DNA of 64,000 nucleotides from Chinchilla lanigera (Eukaryota > Chordata > Mammalia > Rodentia > Chinchillidae). This document shows, piece after piece, positions 12,430 through 23,649 of this stretch. The stretch is from the NCBI RefSeq assembly GCF_000276665.1, contig NW_004955433.1, positions 17,919,642-17,983,641 of the forward strand. Reading direction: 5' to 3'. Below the pieces are notes generated by a model, which was not told the origin of the DNA, did not search any database, and was given only the letters and a program-made list of their open reading frames with translations. Numbering within the stretch: the first letter of the stretch is position 1; the number at the start of each line of letters is the position of its first letter. Both the position numbers and the translations under genes were made by a program.

Positions 12430-12654
12430 TCTGTCTGTGTGCAGATGTGATACTGATTTTCTTTTAGTTTATTTCAGTTTATTGGTACAGTGTAGGCATA
12501 GATAGCATTCATTATAGGGAATTTGTACCTATACATGATATATCCTCATTCCTCATTTTCTCCTATGCCTGTCCCCTCACTTCAAACCCCTTTCCCTCCC
12601 TCCCCATCACAAAGCTCTATTTTTATTTTATTCTTCTTTTCTCACATTTTTCTC

Positions 12655-12700
12655 TCCCTTCCTTCCTTCCTTCCTTCCTTCCCTCCCCTCCTTCCTTTTC
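12655..12700. repeat. (TTCC)n microsatellite
   Basis: Run of CCTT/TTCC units inside the pyrimidine-rich (antisense) L1 3'UTR. Confidence 0.9.
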
Positions 12701-14292
12701 TCACCATCTTCCCTAGTTCCCTTTGCTTTTAAACAGTCTTCTCCTATTTCACTATATCTGTTGTGTATTTTTGTTCTTAGTCTCATTTTTAATTTCTCAC
12801 ATTATAGAGATAATGGGATATATATGCACACATGTGTCCAATTTATTTTACTTATGATTATATGGTCTCAAGGTCCATCCATTTAGATAGATATGTCTCA
12901 AGTTTTTCTCTTTGTAGCTGAGTAATACTCCATTATATATATATTTTTAAAAAACATACCCTTTAATCTGTTCATTGGTTGATGGGAATTTGGGCTGCTT
13001 CCAAGATTTAGCTATTACAATGTACCATTATAAGCATGGGTGCACATATACTGTTGTGGTATGATATTTTTAATTCTTCAGGAATATACCCAGAAGGGGA
13101 CTAGCTGGTGAAATGAGACCACTAATACTAGTTTTCTGAGAAATTTCCACATTGATTTCTACACTCATTTCATCAGTCTACACTCCCACCAGCAGTGGAG
13201 AAGTTTTCCCTTACACCACTGTTCCGACAGCATTTGTTATTAGTAGCCATTTTTTCTGGAATGAAATGGAATATCAGTTGTTTTCATTTACATTTCTCAA
13301 AGGTGCAGTTATGTTGAACATTTCTTCATATATTTATTTGCTGTTTGTAGTTCTTTTGAGAAGTGTTTATTCATCTCAGGTGCCCATTTTTGGATTGGGT
13401 CTTAGAATTTGTGGAGTCTAATTTTGTTTAGTCTTTATATGTTCTAGATATTGGCCTTTTGTCTGAAGAAGAGCTGACATACATTTTTTCCCACTCTACT
13501 GGTTGTCTTTTCACTCTGTTGGTGATTTCTTTAATTGTGCAAAAGCTTTTTGATGAGATCTGAGTTTTTGATTCTTTGTGTTAATTTCTGTGCAATTAGT
13601 TGGGGGTTTGTTCATAAAGCCTTTAACTACATCAATGTCTTCCAGAGTTCTACATATTCTATCATCCTGAAGATTTAATGTTTCTGTTTTAATATTTAGA
13701 GCTTTGATCCATTTTGATTTTAGTTTAGTGCATGGTGATAGATGTGGGCCTAGTTTTAGTGGTCAGCATGTAGAAAGCTAATTTTTCCAGCACCATTTAT
13801 TAAATAGACTACCCTTCCAGTGAATGTATTTGGTTCCTTTGTCAAAAATCAGGTAGCTGAGTGTGTTTTCAGTTGTTTCTGCAATTTCTAATCTGTTGCA
13901 TTGATCCTCCAGTCTATTCTTTTTTGTCACTACCATGCTGATTTTATCATAGTAGCTCTGTAATATAATTTCAAGTTAGGGCTTGTGATATGCCCTAACT
14001 TGTCATTTTTGCCCAGAATGGCTTTTGGTATTCTAGGTCTCTTTTGGTTCCACATGAATTTGAGGAATGCTTTCTCTAGCTCTATGAGGTATGCTAGTGG
14101 AATGTTGATTGGGATTGCATTAAATCTGTGTAGGAATTTTGGGAGTATTGCCATTTTCACTATGTTTGTTCTTCCTACCCAACAGCAAGGGATAGCTTTC
14201 CATATTCTGACATCCTGCTCAATTTTTTTCTCAAAGTACTTTAGTTTTCAATGTAGAGATCTTTATTTCCTTTGTTATATTGATTTGTAAAT

Positions 14293-14378
14293 TTTTTTTT
14301 TTTGGTACTGGGAATTGAACTCAGGACCTTGCACTTGCCAGGCAGATGCTTGTGCTGCTGAGCTAGATCTCTGGCCCC
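14293..14378 (-). mobile_element. ID SINE, antisense, with target duplication
   Basis: T-run, then 'ggtactgggaattgaactca' (B box reversed), 'acttgccaggcagatgc' and 'gctgagctagatctctggccc' (A box and 5' end reversed). It is flanked by an exact 12-bp duplication, tgatttgtaaat at 14281-14292 and 14379-14390. The element derives from tRNA-Ala and was mobilised by L1; it inserted after the host L1. Confidence 0.9.
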
Positions 14379-14868
14379 TGATTTGTAAATACTTCTGTTT
14401 TTGATGCTATCATGAAGTGTGCTGTTTCCCTAATTTTTTCTCAGTGAGTTTATTATTTGGATTCAGAATTGCTATTGATTTTTGAGTGTTGTCTTTGTAT
14501 CCAGCTACTCTACTGCATCTGGTTATTAAATCTAGAAATCTTTGGCTGGAGCTTTTGTGATCTCCTAAGTAGAATATCATATCAACAAAGAAAAACCTGA
14601 CTCCAGATAGATACAAAGCTGAGTGCTACAAGAAATTTAGAGAGGATCTAATTCCATTACTCCTCAAAACCTTTAATGAAATGAAAGAGAATATACTTCC
14701 AAACTCATTCCTGGAAGCAAATATTACCCTGATACTAAAACCAGAGAAGGATCCAATAAAAAAAGAGAAATACAGGCTACCTCTATAATGAACATACATA
14801 CAAAAATCCACAATAAGATACTGGAAAACAGAATGCAGCAAATCATCAAGAAGATTATATACTATGAC

Positions 14869-15745
14869 TGTGGTGGATTGACAACTGGTGGTCAACTTAT
14901 AACAGTTGAACTGAGTAAGTGTGGTGCTGGGTGTGGGAGGCCCATCTGAGGATTGTTGCTAGCAGCATAAGAGGTAGAACTTGAGAAGTTAGGCTGTTGG
15001 GAGCTGAGAAAAGGCTGTTGGGAGCTGGCAAAAGCTGTAAGGAGCTGTTGTAAGTTCTGCTGGAGAAACTTATCTTTCTGGCTTTCCTGATGAATTTGAC
15101 TGCTTTTATCCTCCAAGGAGCTTGGGACCTTGTTGTCACTGAAAATAGCTGCAGTTCACTTTGGGAGAGCTCTGGTCCTCACTTTGAGCATGGCTTCCTG
15201 GCTCTGGAGGGGAAGAAGGTGCACTGCCAGTCCCCTGGAGAAACTTTCTGCCTTGGCTTTCCTGATGGGAACTCGGCTGTTCTTATCATTGGAGGAGCTT
15301 GAGACCTCACTGTTGCTGGGGATGACTGTGGTACTTCTCAGGGGAGCTCTGGTTCTTACTTTGTGCATTGCTTCCTGGCTCCAATGTAGATCTGCTAACA
15401 CAGATCCTTCATCCCACTGACACAGACTTTCTACATTCTATCATTGACCTTTGGACCTTCCCAGTGTAGATCTGTGAAACAGACCTGCATGAGACATGTC
15501 GTAGGCTCTGGGCCTCCAGTTGGATATGTGGGAGGCACTGTTATGGGCTCTAGGTCTTCAGCTGGACTCATACAAGACATTATCACAGGACACAGGCCCT
15601 CAGCTGGATTTTTGGTCTATAATATGTGGACAGATTTCCTGCACTCTCTTTTATCTGATTCTTTAGGTGACTATTATAAATAATTTTGTAAAATATTCAT
15701 CCTGTATTATATGTTCTCCTTGCAAAATAACCCCAAACTATAATA
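14869..15745 (+). mobile_element. Full-length solo LTR (family unnamed) inside L1
   Basis: The L1 ORF2 reading is interrupted after 'actatgac' (14868) and resumes at 'caagtaggat' (15751). The insert starts TGTGGTGGATTG and is flanked by a near 5-bp duplication (atgac / ataac). A 5-bp duplication is typical of ERVL/MaLR-type LTRs. An approximately 175-bp internal tandem duplication is present (15061-15235 and 15236-15384). A related copy lies on the opposite strand at 35690-36268. I do not recognise the family by name. Confidence 0.7.
15061..15384 (+). repeat. Tandem duplication (about 175 bp x 2) within the LTR
   Basis: Unit 1 starts 'tggagaaact' at 15061 and unit 2 'tggagaaact' at 15236. 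Both carry, in order, 'ggctttcctgatg', 'ggagctt', 'gggagctctgg' and 'gcttcctggctc'. Offsets of matching blocks stay at 175-177 bp, and the copies are clearly diverged. Confidence 0.75.
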
Positions 15746-16163
15746 ATAACCAAGTAGGATTCATCCCAGGGATGTAAGGATGGTTCAATATGTGCAAGTC
15801 AATAAATGTAATGCACCATATCAACAGAGTGCAGGACAAAAAACACATGATCATCTCAGTAGCCTCAGAAAAGCATTTGAACAAGTCCAACACCCATTCA
15901 TAATAAAAACCTTAAAGAAAATTGGAATAGACAGATTTTAGCTCCATCTTCTAAAAGCCATCTATGACAAACCAACAGCCAACATTATACTAAATGGTCA
16001 AAAACTGAAAGCCTTCCCTCTATAATCAGGAAAAAGACAAGGATGGCCATTTTCACCACTGTTACTCAATATAGTTTTGGAAATATTAGCCAGAGCAATT
16101 AAAGATGAGAAATAAATGTAATAAAGATATGGAATGAAGAAGTTAAATTATCTTTACTTGCTG

Positions 16164-16512
16164 TTGATTTTTGAATGTAGACTTTGCATTCAGCTATGCT
16201 ACTAAATTCGATTATTAGTGTTTTTTTTTTTTTTTTTTTTTCCGGTACAGGAAATTCAACTCACAACCTCAAGCTTACCAGGCAGGTGCTGTACCACTGA
16301 GCTAAATCCCCAGCCCCTTAAATTTGATTATTAAATCTGAATGTCTTTTCAAAGAGTTTTTGGGATCTTCTGTGGAGAGTATTATGTCATCTCCAAATAA
16401 AGACAGTTTAACCTTTTGTTTTCCTACCCTTATTCCTTGTATTGCTTTCTCTTGTCTTATTGCTCTGGCTAATGTTTCCAGAACTATTGATAAACCTGAG
16501 ATATTTCCAGGT
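16164..16512 (-). mobile_element. Inverted 5' segment of a second L1 (ORF2 RT core)
   Basis: The minus strand encodes the RT core: LETLARAIRQEK, then KVKLSLFGDDIILSTEDP, then LKRHSDLI. The active-site block reads FGDD where L1 ORF2 normally has FADD. It continues past the ID SINE (16221-16317) to 16164. It abuts the inverted part of the first L1 head to head, so 16087-16125 and 16440-16475 form an imperfect inverted repeat (both encode the LARAI region). Confidence 0.75.
16221..16317 (-). mobile_element. ID SINE, antisense, with target duplication
   Basis: A 21-base T-run, then 'ccggtacaggaaattcaact', 'taccaggcaggtgctgtacc' and 'actgagctaaatccccagcc'. Flanks carry a 14-bp duplication with one mismatch: aaattcgattatta (from 16204) and aaatttgattatta (from 16319). 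Confidence 0.9.
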
Positions 16513-16890
16513 AAATGGATGCATCCTAGGACCATATTTTTAGGTGAAAAAAAATGACCACACACCTGTGAATATCACATTATTTCTCTAATGTGAGAAA
16601 CTGAAAGTGTAAATCAGGATCAAAGTGTGTAATAAGTTTTGTGAAACAGGAAGAAATAGTTCAAAAGAAAGAGAAACTAGAAAGGGGGAGGAAAGAAAGA
16701 AGGGAAAAGAAGAAAAAATGATAAAAGAAGGATAAAATAGAAAAAAGCTTTGTAAATAAAGAGGGGAAGAAATATTGAAGAGAAAGAAAGGGACTGGGGA
16801 AAATGAGAAAAGAAAATATATCATATGCAGATACAAATGTCCTACTATTAATATGGTCATTATGTGTATCAAACTGTACCAATAAATTTA
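16513..16890 (+). mobile_element. 3' end of the second L1 (ORF2 end, 3'UTR)
   Basis: Begins 'aatggatgcatcctaggacc', corresponding to the 'gatgcaactagagaccatac' block of the L1 3' end at 29300, continues with 'aatgtgagaaactgaaagtg', then a 160-bp purine-rich tract (16640-16800) as in the other L1 3'UTRs here, and ends in an A-rich stretch near 16890. Together with 16164-16512 it makes a second 5'-inverted L1, now in + orientation. Confidence 0.7.
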
Positions 16891-18597
16891 ACAAAATATA
16901 AAAGTGCATCTGTCTGTGTTTGTCTTTCCACATGACTTAATACACAAGGTAGATCCAGGATACCCAGGCTTCTTTACTATTAGTTTAAGGCAGTTCAAAG
17001 CCTGCATCTTAAGGCAGACTAGCATAAGTCACATAGTCTTTTATGGACTAACCTCAGAAGTTGTTCAGCATCACTTCACCATGTTCCACTAGCTGAGGTA
17101 GTAGCAAACATACACGAAAATAAAGGGGACAGGATACAACCCCCATTTCTCAATGGAGAAACTCAGTGTTAAACTATAAGAAGAGTGAATGAGATACTCA
17201 GTATATATTGCTGGAACAGATTTATAAAATACAATCTGACATAAGAAAATGGCTAATTTTTCACCACTTGTCACCACAGTGCAGTTAATAAATTTTAGTG
17301 TATTTTAGGTTTTGAGGAAATAATACTGAACCTCTTCTAGTGATGACTGAAAATTTTCTTGCCCTCTTGCAACCTAGGAGGGAAAATATTTGACCATGTG
17401 AATCCCCCAGAAGAGCTATAGACAGTGCTATTAGATATCCAAAAGTCTATATAGATATGGCAACTAATATTATTGCTGGAACTTATTAGGAAGTTGTTTT
17501 AGACCATTGCAAGTAAAAGGATGACTAAGACAGTTACTACAATACCCCTTGAAGTGAAGTAGGTTAAACTGGAAAAGATAATTACGCATTTATCTTTAAG
17601 ATGAAGCAGGTTCTTTGCCAGAAGTGAGAGATAAAACCAAAATATCAAGGGACAAGTCAACAATGAAAACAGATACAATAGAATAATTAATGTGCATGTA
17701 TTGTGCAGAAGCAAAAAGAAAGCAATAAAATAAGATGAGGCCACTAGTGAGAACTTACAGTAAAGGTGAGAATTGTTGTTGGAATCTGCACTTAGGTCTG
17801 CAGCTCTGTACCTTTTGAAGTCCCCCTGTATGATATGAATACATGATGTTGCAGGTATTTTGCTTATGAAAGTAAGCAACATTCCACAGGATTTTCTGTG
17901 GCTCCTTGATAACAAAACCTACAAATCAGAGTTAACTGTTAATGAGTGCATGTACCCACCTCACAAAATAAAAAAACAAAACCAAAATAGGTCGCTGGTG
18001 TAGTAATGGTACGCTGAAGAATCAAGGTTTCTACTCAATTATCACTCACTCTATTATTTCTATATAAAATGTAGAAATTCTTTCCTCATATGCATCTATC
18101 TAGTTCTCAAAGGCAATGTAACTAATCACTACATTTTCCTTGAAATTAAAAAAATCAGGGGTTAAGAAATTCAGTCTTATGTTATATAAGATTCTTGGGA
18201 GGAAAACCTTTATGAAATACTCATGTAAATTGCCTTTTTGTGTTGTAGTGTTATTACTTTTTAGTGGAAATATTTGATGTTAACATTTTTATACAACATC
18301 TACTTCTTATTTTTTTTTGCTACCAAAGGAGAGTCTGTTTTATTATATTCTGCTCTGGTTTGGGAAAAGTCCCCTATAATGTGTTTTTAAGAAAAGAGAA
18401 AAGATAAAGTAGTAATGGTTTGTTTTAAAGTTGCTTCCTACAAAAGACAAAAAGTGATGCTTATTTTTATACCCAATCATTATCTATGAGATGGAAAGGT
18501 TGATATCACTGTTGCTTTCAATCGTTTCTTCTTTTTTCAGTGAGTGCATTAGTACACTGTAGGACAGTGAACAGTAATTCACGAATCAGAGTGTCTC
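16891..18597. other. Single-copy-looking DNA
   Basis: No recognisable element. A 138-codon minus-strand frame (17915-17499) has no motif that I can identify and a random-looking composition. Confidence 0.35.
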
Positions 18598-19025
18598 AGT
18601 TATCTTTCTCTTCACTAAGATAAAATATCCAACACCAAAACTTAAGGAGAAAAGCTTTCGTTTGTCTTATGGTTTGTAGAGGTTTCAGTCCATAGTCAGT
18701 AACTTTGAGGCAGGATGGCATGGTAGAGGTGCATCATAGAGGAGAAAGTTCATTGAGTGACAGGTAGAAGCCTGCAATAGCAAGCAACCTCCCTTTCCCT
18801 TTTATCTCAACCAGGCCTGCAACCTTTGGGTGGTACCACTCACACCCAGAGTGGGCTGTCTATGATCCACACCCAGAACTATGCTAAACCAATCAGTAGA
18901 CTAATTTAGTACTATACACCCTTAATCTTGGTATCACACACCCTAGATCCAGCCACCTCCAAAAAGCCCTACCTATGAGTACATGAGCCTTCGGGGAGAC
19001 AGCTATATACAAACTATAAACACAG
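18598..19025 (-). mobile_element. MaLR-type LTR (MT/ORR1-like), antisense
   Basis: On + it reads 'tctcagttatctttctcttc', 'aagataaaatatccaacacc', 'ggtttgtagaggtttcagtc', 'gaggcaggatggcatgg', then 'ccctacctatgagtacatga' and 'acagctatatacaaactata'. The order matches an antisense rodent MaLR LTR. A relative is at 24975-25390. Confidence 0.65.
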
Positions 19026-19473
19026 AGATTGTTGATTCTAGGCCATTTCAGCACAGAATGAGAAGAATTTTATTGATGTTAACATCAATATTTTAACTTA
19101 AAACTTTTAACTTATACTGAAACACTTGAACCTGAATTATCTCTAAAACATTTTGTCACTAATAATCCATATAATAATATATAATTAAATATATAATACT
19201 TATATGTATACTGATATTAAAAATTTTACTGAAAATTTTATTATGCTTATGATTATCATTAAATGAGAAAGTTCCAGAACGTCTTGTCATAGAGAAATAA
19301 TAAACTTCCTTGACATTATCATTTCATGGGTTCCATTTAGTTTTCAAGAAAGACTAACAGAGAAAAATAAGCATTTAATATAGCAGAAGGGAAAAAGAAG
19401 ACCAGAAATGGTACTAAGCAATACTATGGTGGGCCATTTATCATAAGGAGTAGAGCCCAGTCCTCCCGATCTT
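19026..19473. other. AT-rich DNA, nothing recognised
   Basis: Contains a short inverted repeat 'attgatgttaacatcaat' at about 19071-19088 (perfect palindrome), otherwise unremarkable. Confidence 0.4.
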
Positions 19474-19648
19474 TCCATTTATTTATTTATTTATTTATTT
19501 ATCTTTTTGAGACAGGGTCTCACTATGCAGTTCAGGCTGACCTTGAGCTCACTTTGTAGCCCAGGATGACCTCAAACTCGCAACGATCCTCCTGCCTCAG
19601 CCTCCCAAGTGTAGGGATTACAGGCATGCTCCACTATACTTGGCTAGG
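19474..19648 (-). mobile_element. B1 SINE, antisense, with (ATTT)n tail
   Basis: An ATTT run at 19474-19501 (reverse of the A-rich tail), then 'gagacagggtctcactatgc', two successive blocks of the internal duplication ('aggctgaccttgagctca' and 'aggatgacctcaaactcg'), 'cctcctgcctcagcctccca' and 'ggattacaggcatgctccac'. Well preserved. Confidence 0.9.
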
Positions 19649-19696
19649 CTGATCTTTCCATTGATGATGCAGCACTCCCTGTAGAGTTGGGTCACA

Positions 19697-20050
19697 CTCT
19701 GGTCTGAATGTCTGTAGACCCAAAAATCCAAATATGGAAATCCAGTGACAATGCAGTCATATTCATATCACCGGGGCCCCTGGGAGACACTCAAGTCTTG
19801 AAACTGGAGGTCTCTTGAAGAGACTTAGTGCTCTTATTAAAGAATCTAAGTGACGCTTGTTTGTACCTTGAGCCATGTGAGAAAACATATAATGTTACCA
19901 CCTACAGGATAGGTCTTCATCAGGCACTATATATGCTGGCATCTAAATCTTGGATTTCCCAACCACCAAAACTGTGAGCAATAAATTTATGCTCTTTTAA
20001 ATTATCTAGTCAAGGATATTTTGCATTAGAAGCCCAAATAGATGAAAACA
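19697..20050 (+). mobile_element. MST/MLT-type MaLR LTR, sense
   Basis: Landmarks in order: 'ggtctgaatgtctgtagacc', 'aaagaatctaagtgacgctt', 'gccatgtgagaaaacatata', 'ccaaccaccaaaactgtgag', 'caataaatttatgctctttt' (poly-A signal region) and 'attagaagcccaaatagatg'. This is the usual MaLR layout. Confidence 0.7.
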
Positions 20051-20490
20051 AGCAGCTTCTCCGTGTTCAGTTCTAGGGAATTTTCTCATAGGAGTTCCCC
20101 ACTCTCATGGAGCATTTGTGCTGAGTGTTGTTAAGATATATGATATCTTTTTCTTCTGCCATGAATTCAAATTTTAAGATACACTGAATCAAAGGTGGTA
20201 TAACTATAGTGATTCTCTCCATTCTGCTCGCTTTTCTGCAACATATTAATGCACAGTGATAATGTGTGGGTATAGATGTTCACATACTAGCACACATATA
20301 TAACGTTATGCATGCTTACCCCTCTTTAAATTTTAGGATTTTTAGAAAATAAAGTGATGCTAAGTTCCAAAAATCAGAGGGGTTGATGAGGCAGAGCTGA
20401 GATAAACTGGTTTTCCTGTTTCTTCCTTAACTATTCATAGAAAAATCTCAACACACTTTGTGTAATATATTTTTAACTTGAACTGGAAAA

Positions 20491-20513
20491 CATATATATA
20501 TATATGTATACAG

Positions 20514-20546
<33 letters not shown>
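20491..20546. repeat. (AT)n microsatellite, interrupted
   Basis: Alternating AT with an interruption gtatacagtatg in the middle. Confidence 0.95.
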
Positions 20547-20548
<2 letters not shown>

Positions 20549-21385
20549 TAACAGCAACAAAAATTAGAATGTCTACTTCACCTTATAATGTGAGAAGGGA
20601 AAAGGAGAAAAGAACTAGGACTGTAGTTGTTGTAGAAGTATTATATACTCAGGCCAGGTTTGTCTTACCCAATTTATTGAGTTGGTGATTTTTATTTATT
20701 TATATCTCTGGACAATAAATAAAGAAAATAAAAGACATTATATTGAACAGAGACAAGCATTTATGTGAAGGGTGTATGTATGTGTAGGCTAGTACTTCTT
20801 TAGTGCACAGAGAATTTTAGTAGTATCAAAATGCAGTTTTAAGAATTATGAACGCAGATTTTCATTAGGTAAACTTTGAGCTCTTACAGTGATTATCAAA
20901 ATGACGATATGATAACCTGAAATATGGGGAGAACAGGAAAGTCTGACCAGACAGCGATTGATAGAAAAAAGGGCATCAGGCAAACAGGAATGATATTTTC
21001 AAGTTCTGATCAAACAAGAAAGAGAAACTCAACTAATCATTTAAAAAGAGCACTTTGAAATACAGTAAAATACCAACTAAAAAAGTATTGTTGTAAGACA
21101 GTCAACTGTGATGGAAATTTTCTAGACGTGACTACCAAATCAGAGACTACAAAATGCAAAAGAACAAGAATCCATTAATTTTAGGAAGAAAAGAAATAAC
21201 CTTCAGAAATGAGAGAGAGACACAGAGAGAGAAGACTTAACTAACCTTTACATTAGGTTATTTTTCCCAACTATAACTCTTCAAACTAATTTTAAAAGTG
21301 AACAAACTTTTCCTTTTACATATTTATCATAATTATGTTCTCCTTGTATCAAAGTTATGCTTTATAGTGTTTTCTACTAGCTGTT

Positions 21386-21437
21386 CTTCAAAAAATACTC
21401 CTAAAGTATGTCTTCAAAAAATACTCCTAAAGTGTGT
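21386..21437 (+). repeat. 26-bp direct tandem duplication
   Basis: Two adjacent copies of a 26-bp unit starting cttcaaaaaatactcc; they differ at a single base (tatgt versus tgtgt), so the duplication is recent compared with the surrounding repeats. Confidence 0.95.
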
Positions 21438-21937
21438 CTTTACTATATTCAGCTATGATTGTCAATATGTTAGGGTCTAGTATCACAGAAATACAAAGAA
21501 TATGGAAGGTTAGAACATATTTGCAAATTAATAAAAATTGTTTATCTACATTATGGCTGTCTTAAGGGACAATTAGGGACAGAACATGGAATAAACAAAA
21601 CAAATTACTGAAGACTTCACATGGAAATCTAAATTGTTATGTATGAAACTGAGCAATGTATCAGATTTCGGTAGATCCCAAAAAGGTTATTATAAGAACA
21701 AGGTGTTTTTATTGTTTTATTCTATTGTTCTTATTTTATTTTAGCTTAGTTTAGTTTTTCATGTACATAGCTTACTCCTGAGCAACTTTTTATTCCCTAA
21801 GAGTAATCACGGATGTAAGCTCACTTTGTTCATTTTGCTATTTCCTAGTCACAGGTATGAACAAAGTTCAAAGACCATGTGATTCTTCCTAACAAAAGAG
21901 ATCTACAAGATAAACTCTGACTCTCTCTCTTTTCAAG

Positions 21938-22050
21938 GACATGAACTTGTTAAAGTATAAGGGAAGAAAACTGTGATTACAAAGCTGTGGATTTCAGATA
22001 TCTTTAACTGCTATCAATGGAAAAAGCAATATATCTTTCTCTGTGCCTCG
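21938..22050 (+). other. Candidate non-coding exon (unverified)
   Basis: A strong acceptor-like tract (ctctctcttttcaag) directly precedes 21938 and a donor-like site cg|gtaagtt follows 22050. All three frames hold stops, so if it is an exon it would belong to a non-coding or UTR part. Splice-like pairs arise by chance in 64 kb. Confidence 0.15.
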
Positions 22051-22544
22051 GTAAGTTAACGGTGCTCAATAGGTATTTCAGAACATTCGTGGGGTACAAT
22101 CACATTCTGAAGTGTTAGGGCAATGAAAGGAAAATAATAAATTAAAAGTTGGACAGCTTTAAAAATTAAATTTTGTTTATGAGAGGGCATGGAGAGGAGG
22201 ATTTGTTAGCATGAACAGGAATCGGAGGCCCTGGGTGAAAGTTGAAGGTACCAAAGGTATTGGAAGACTAGAGCTATAGACAGACATGTCTACCCCATGA
22301 AGCACTTTATGTGCGGTTTGTTTTCCTTGCTTTCCAATCCTATCAGTACTTTCTGGTTCCAACCCTCACTAACTAGCAGCTGATCTGGGAATGGAAAAGT
22401 TTGCCATCAAATTACACTTCCTATGACACATGACAGGGCACACAAAGGCAAGACCTGCTCTTCATAGCAAACATACCAAGGATTGGCAAGGCAGCCCTAT
22501 TCTTTCATTTAGGTTGGATGTTTTCCTGAAAATTAGAAGTGCCA

Positions 22545-22725
22545 TTTCAGCTCAGGTATTGAAGATAACAACAAATTAGATTATGAAGGCCTCTGTAAAG
22601 GTGTTCCAGGCAGAGTAAATAGCAAGCATAAGTACCTAGTGACTCAGAAAGGCTAAATTCAGTTGAGGAATAGAAGAACATCTGACATGGTTGGAGCACA
22701 GATTTTAGGGAAAGGTAAAGTTGCA
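22545..22725 (+). mobile_element. Ancient mammalian interspersed repeat, fragment
   Basis: Carries the recurrent mammalian repeat phrase 'gtgttccaggcagagtaaat' followed by 'agcaagcataagtacct', 'gaggaatagaagaacatc' and 'atggttggagcacagatttt'. The order matches a family I recognise from other mammalian genomes but cannot name safely. A longer, more 3' portion of what seems to be the same family is at 59735-60340. Confidence 0.5.
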
Positions 22726-23649
22726 ATGTTAAGGGGGAGACTATAAACATGAACAAGAAATCAATTACAACAGCCATAGTAAATTGTGCAGAATTGTTCT
22801 AAGAATAATAGGTGTTTGCTGAAAATAATTTATCAATTGGAATTCTAATTCCAGTTGTTGCTTTGAAACTATCTTTTGAGCTTTGTAGAAAAAAATACTA
22901 AGGGCACACAAAATATAGGTAACTATAGCTCATATATATATTTCTGTTAGTAATTATTAATATATTTTACAAACTGTTCAAAACTATAAGCGAGGTACTC
23001 ATGTAGGTACTTTTGTGAGTTAAAATGTAAGTGAACATGTAATAATTTTGCTTTGGGGCTATCTTCAAATTTTTATGTATGTTTCACATAGTCGTCTTTT
23101 CTTTTTCCCACGTACTCAGTACATTAGGGCACATTTGCTACTGTAATTTACTTTGAAATCAAGTTATATTTGCAAAAGTCTTAATATGTAAACTAAGTCC
23201 ATGATTTCCACAGGTCAGTAGAATCTACCTGGTCACTAGGTGAAGTGGGACACCTCTACATTTTAACAATTATAGTTGAAAATGTAGAAGTCATTTTTAA
23301 TTTGTATTACACAGAAGATAAATATCAACGGCTAATTTTGGTGCAGATTTTGTGGTAATTTCTCAATTTTTTGTGGCTTTCACTCCTACATTTTTCTTTA
23401 GAATGCAGTACTTTTAGGATAGAAATCTCAGGCCATGCTAGAACATGTGCAGAGTTGGGCAGATAAAAATGCAAAGATCTGTAGGTAGGGCTTTGGGTTT
23501 AATTTTCAGTTCAGGATTTTAGGGTGTCAGTAGCAGAGAATGCCATGTTTTTCTTAAGGGTGACTGTTTCAATATTAATCAGAGCATATTCCCCAAACGG
23601 TGGCAGATAACAAGGTCTTCTTATCTTCCTGCTTAACCATAAACAGGTA
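22726..23649. other. Single-copy-looking DNA
   Basis: No gene or element recognised; AT-rich. Confidence 0.35.

Larger units (their letters stand above)
12430..14580 (-). mobile_element. L1 LINE, 3' part of ORF2 plus 3'UTR, antisense
   Basis: On the minus strand this is the 3' half of an L1. 14580-14391 encodes the RT segment just after the active site (DMIFYLGDHK, then a FLDLI ... VAGYK block). 14160-13930 encodes the well-known ORF2 motif beginning [18 protein letters not shown]. About 13900-12780 covers the remaining C-terminus, read here on + as 'actcccaccagcagtgg' and 'gagtaatactccattatata', and 12780-12430 is a 3'UTR with a purine-rich tract (CCTT repeats on +). Stops and frameshifts break it throughout. 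It is split by an ID SINE at 14293-14378. The upstream part of the same element lies inverted at 14581-16163. Confidence 0.85.
14581..16163 (+). mobile_element. Inverted 5' segment of the same L1 (ORF2, EN-RT region)
   Basis: Plus-strand L1 ORF2 remnant: 14590-14790 encodes a block like YKKFREDLIPLL ... FNEMKENILPNSF ... KPEKDP, interrupted by an LTR at 14869-15745, then 15750-16163 resumes at QVGFIPG, through a block ending LEILARAI, to about VKLSL, just before the RT active site. The antisense 3' part at 12430-14580 starts just after that same point. So the outer end of this segment and the start of the 3' part are neighbours in L1 coordinates, which is what twin priming produces. Several stops are present. 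Confidence 0.85.
20051..22544. other. Single-copy-looking DNA with small tandem repeats
   Basis: Includes the AT microsatellite at 20491-20546, a 26-bp tandem duplication at 21386-21437, and a possible non-coding exon at 21938-22050. No named interspersed repeat recognised. Confidence 0.35.

Noticed and set aside
12655..12700. CRISPR-like or satellite array
   Set aside because: It is a simple TTCC microsatellite without spacers; the same holds for the other tandem tracts.
17499..17915. 138-codon minus-strand ORF, the longest in the window
   Set aside because: Hydrophobic but with no recognisable domain, no promoter or splice context; expected by chance in AT-rich DNA of this size.
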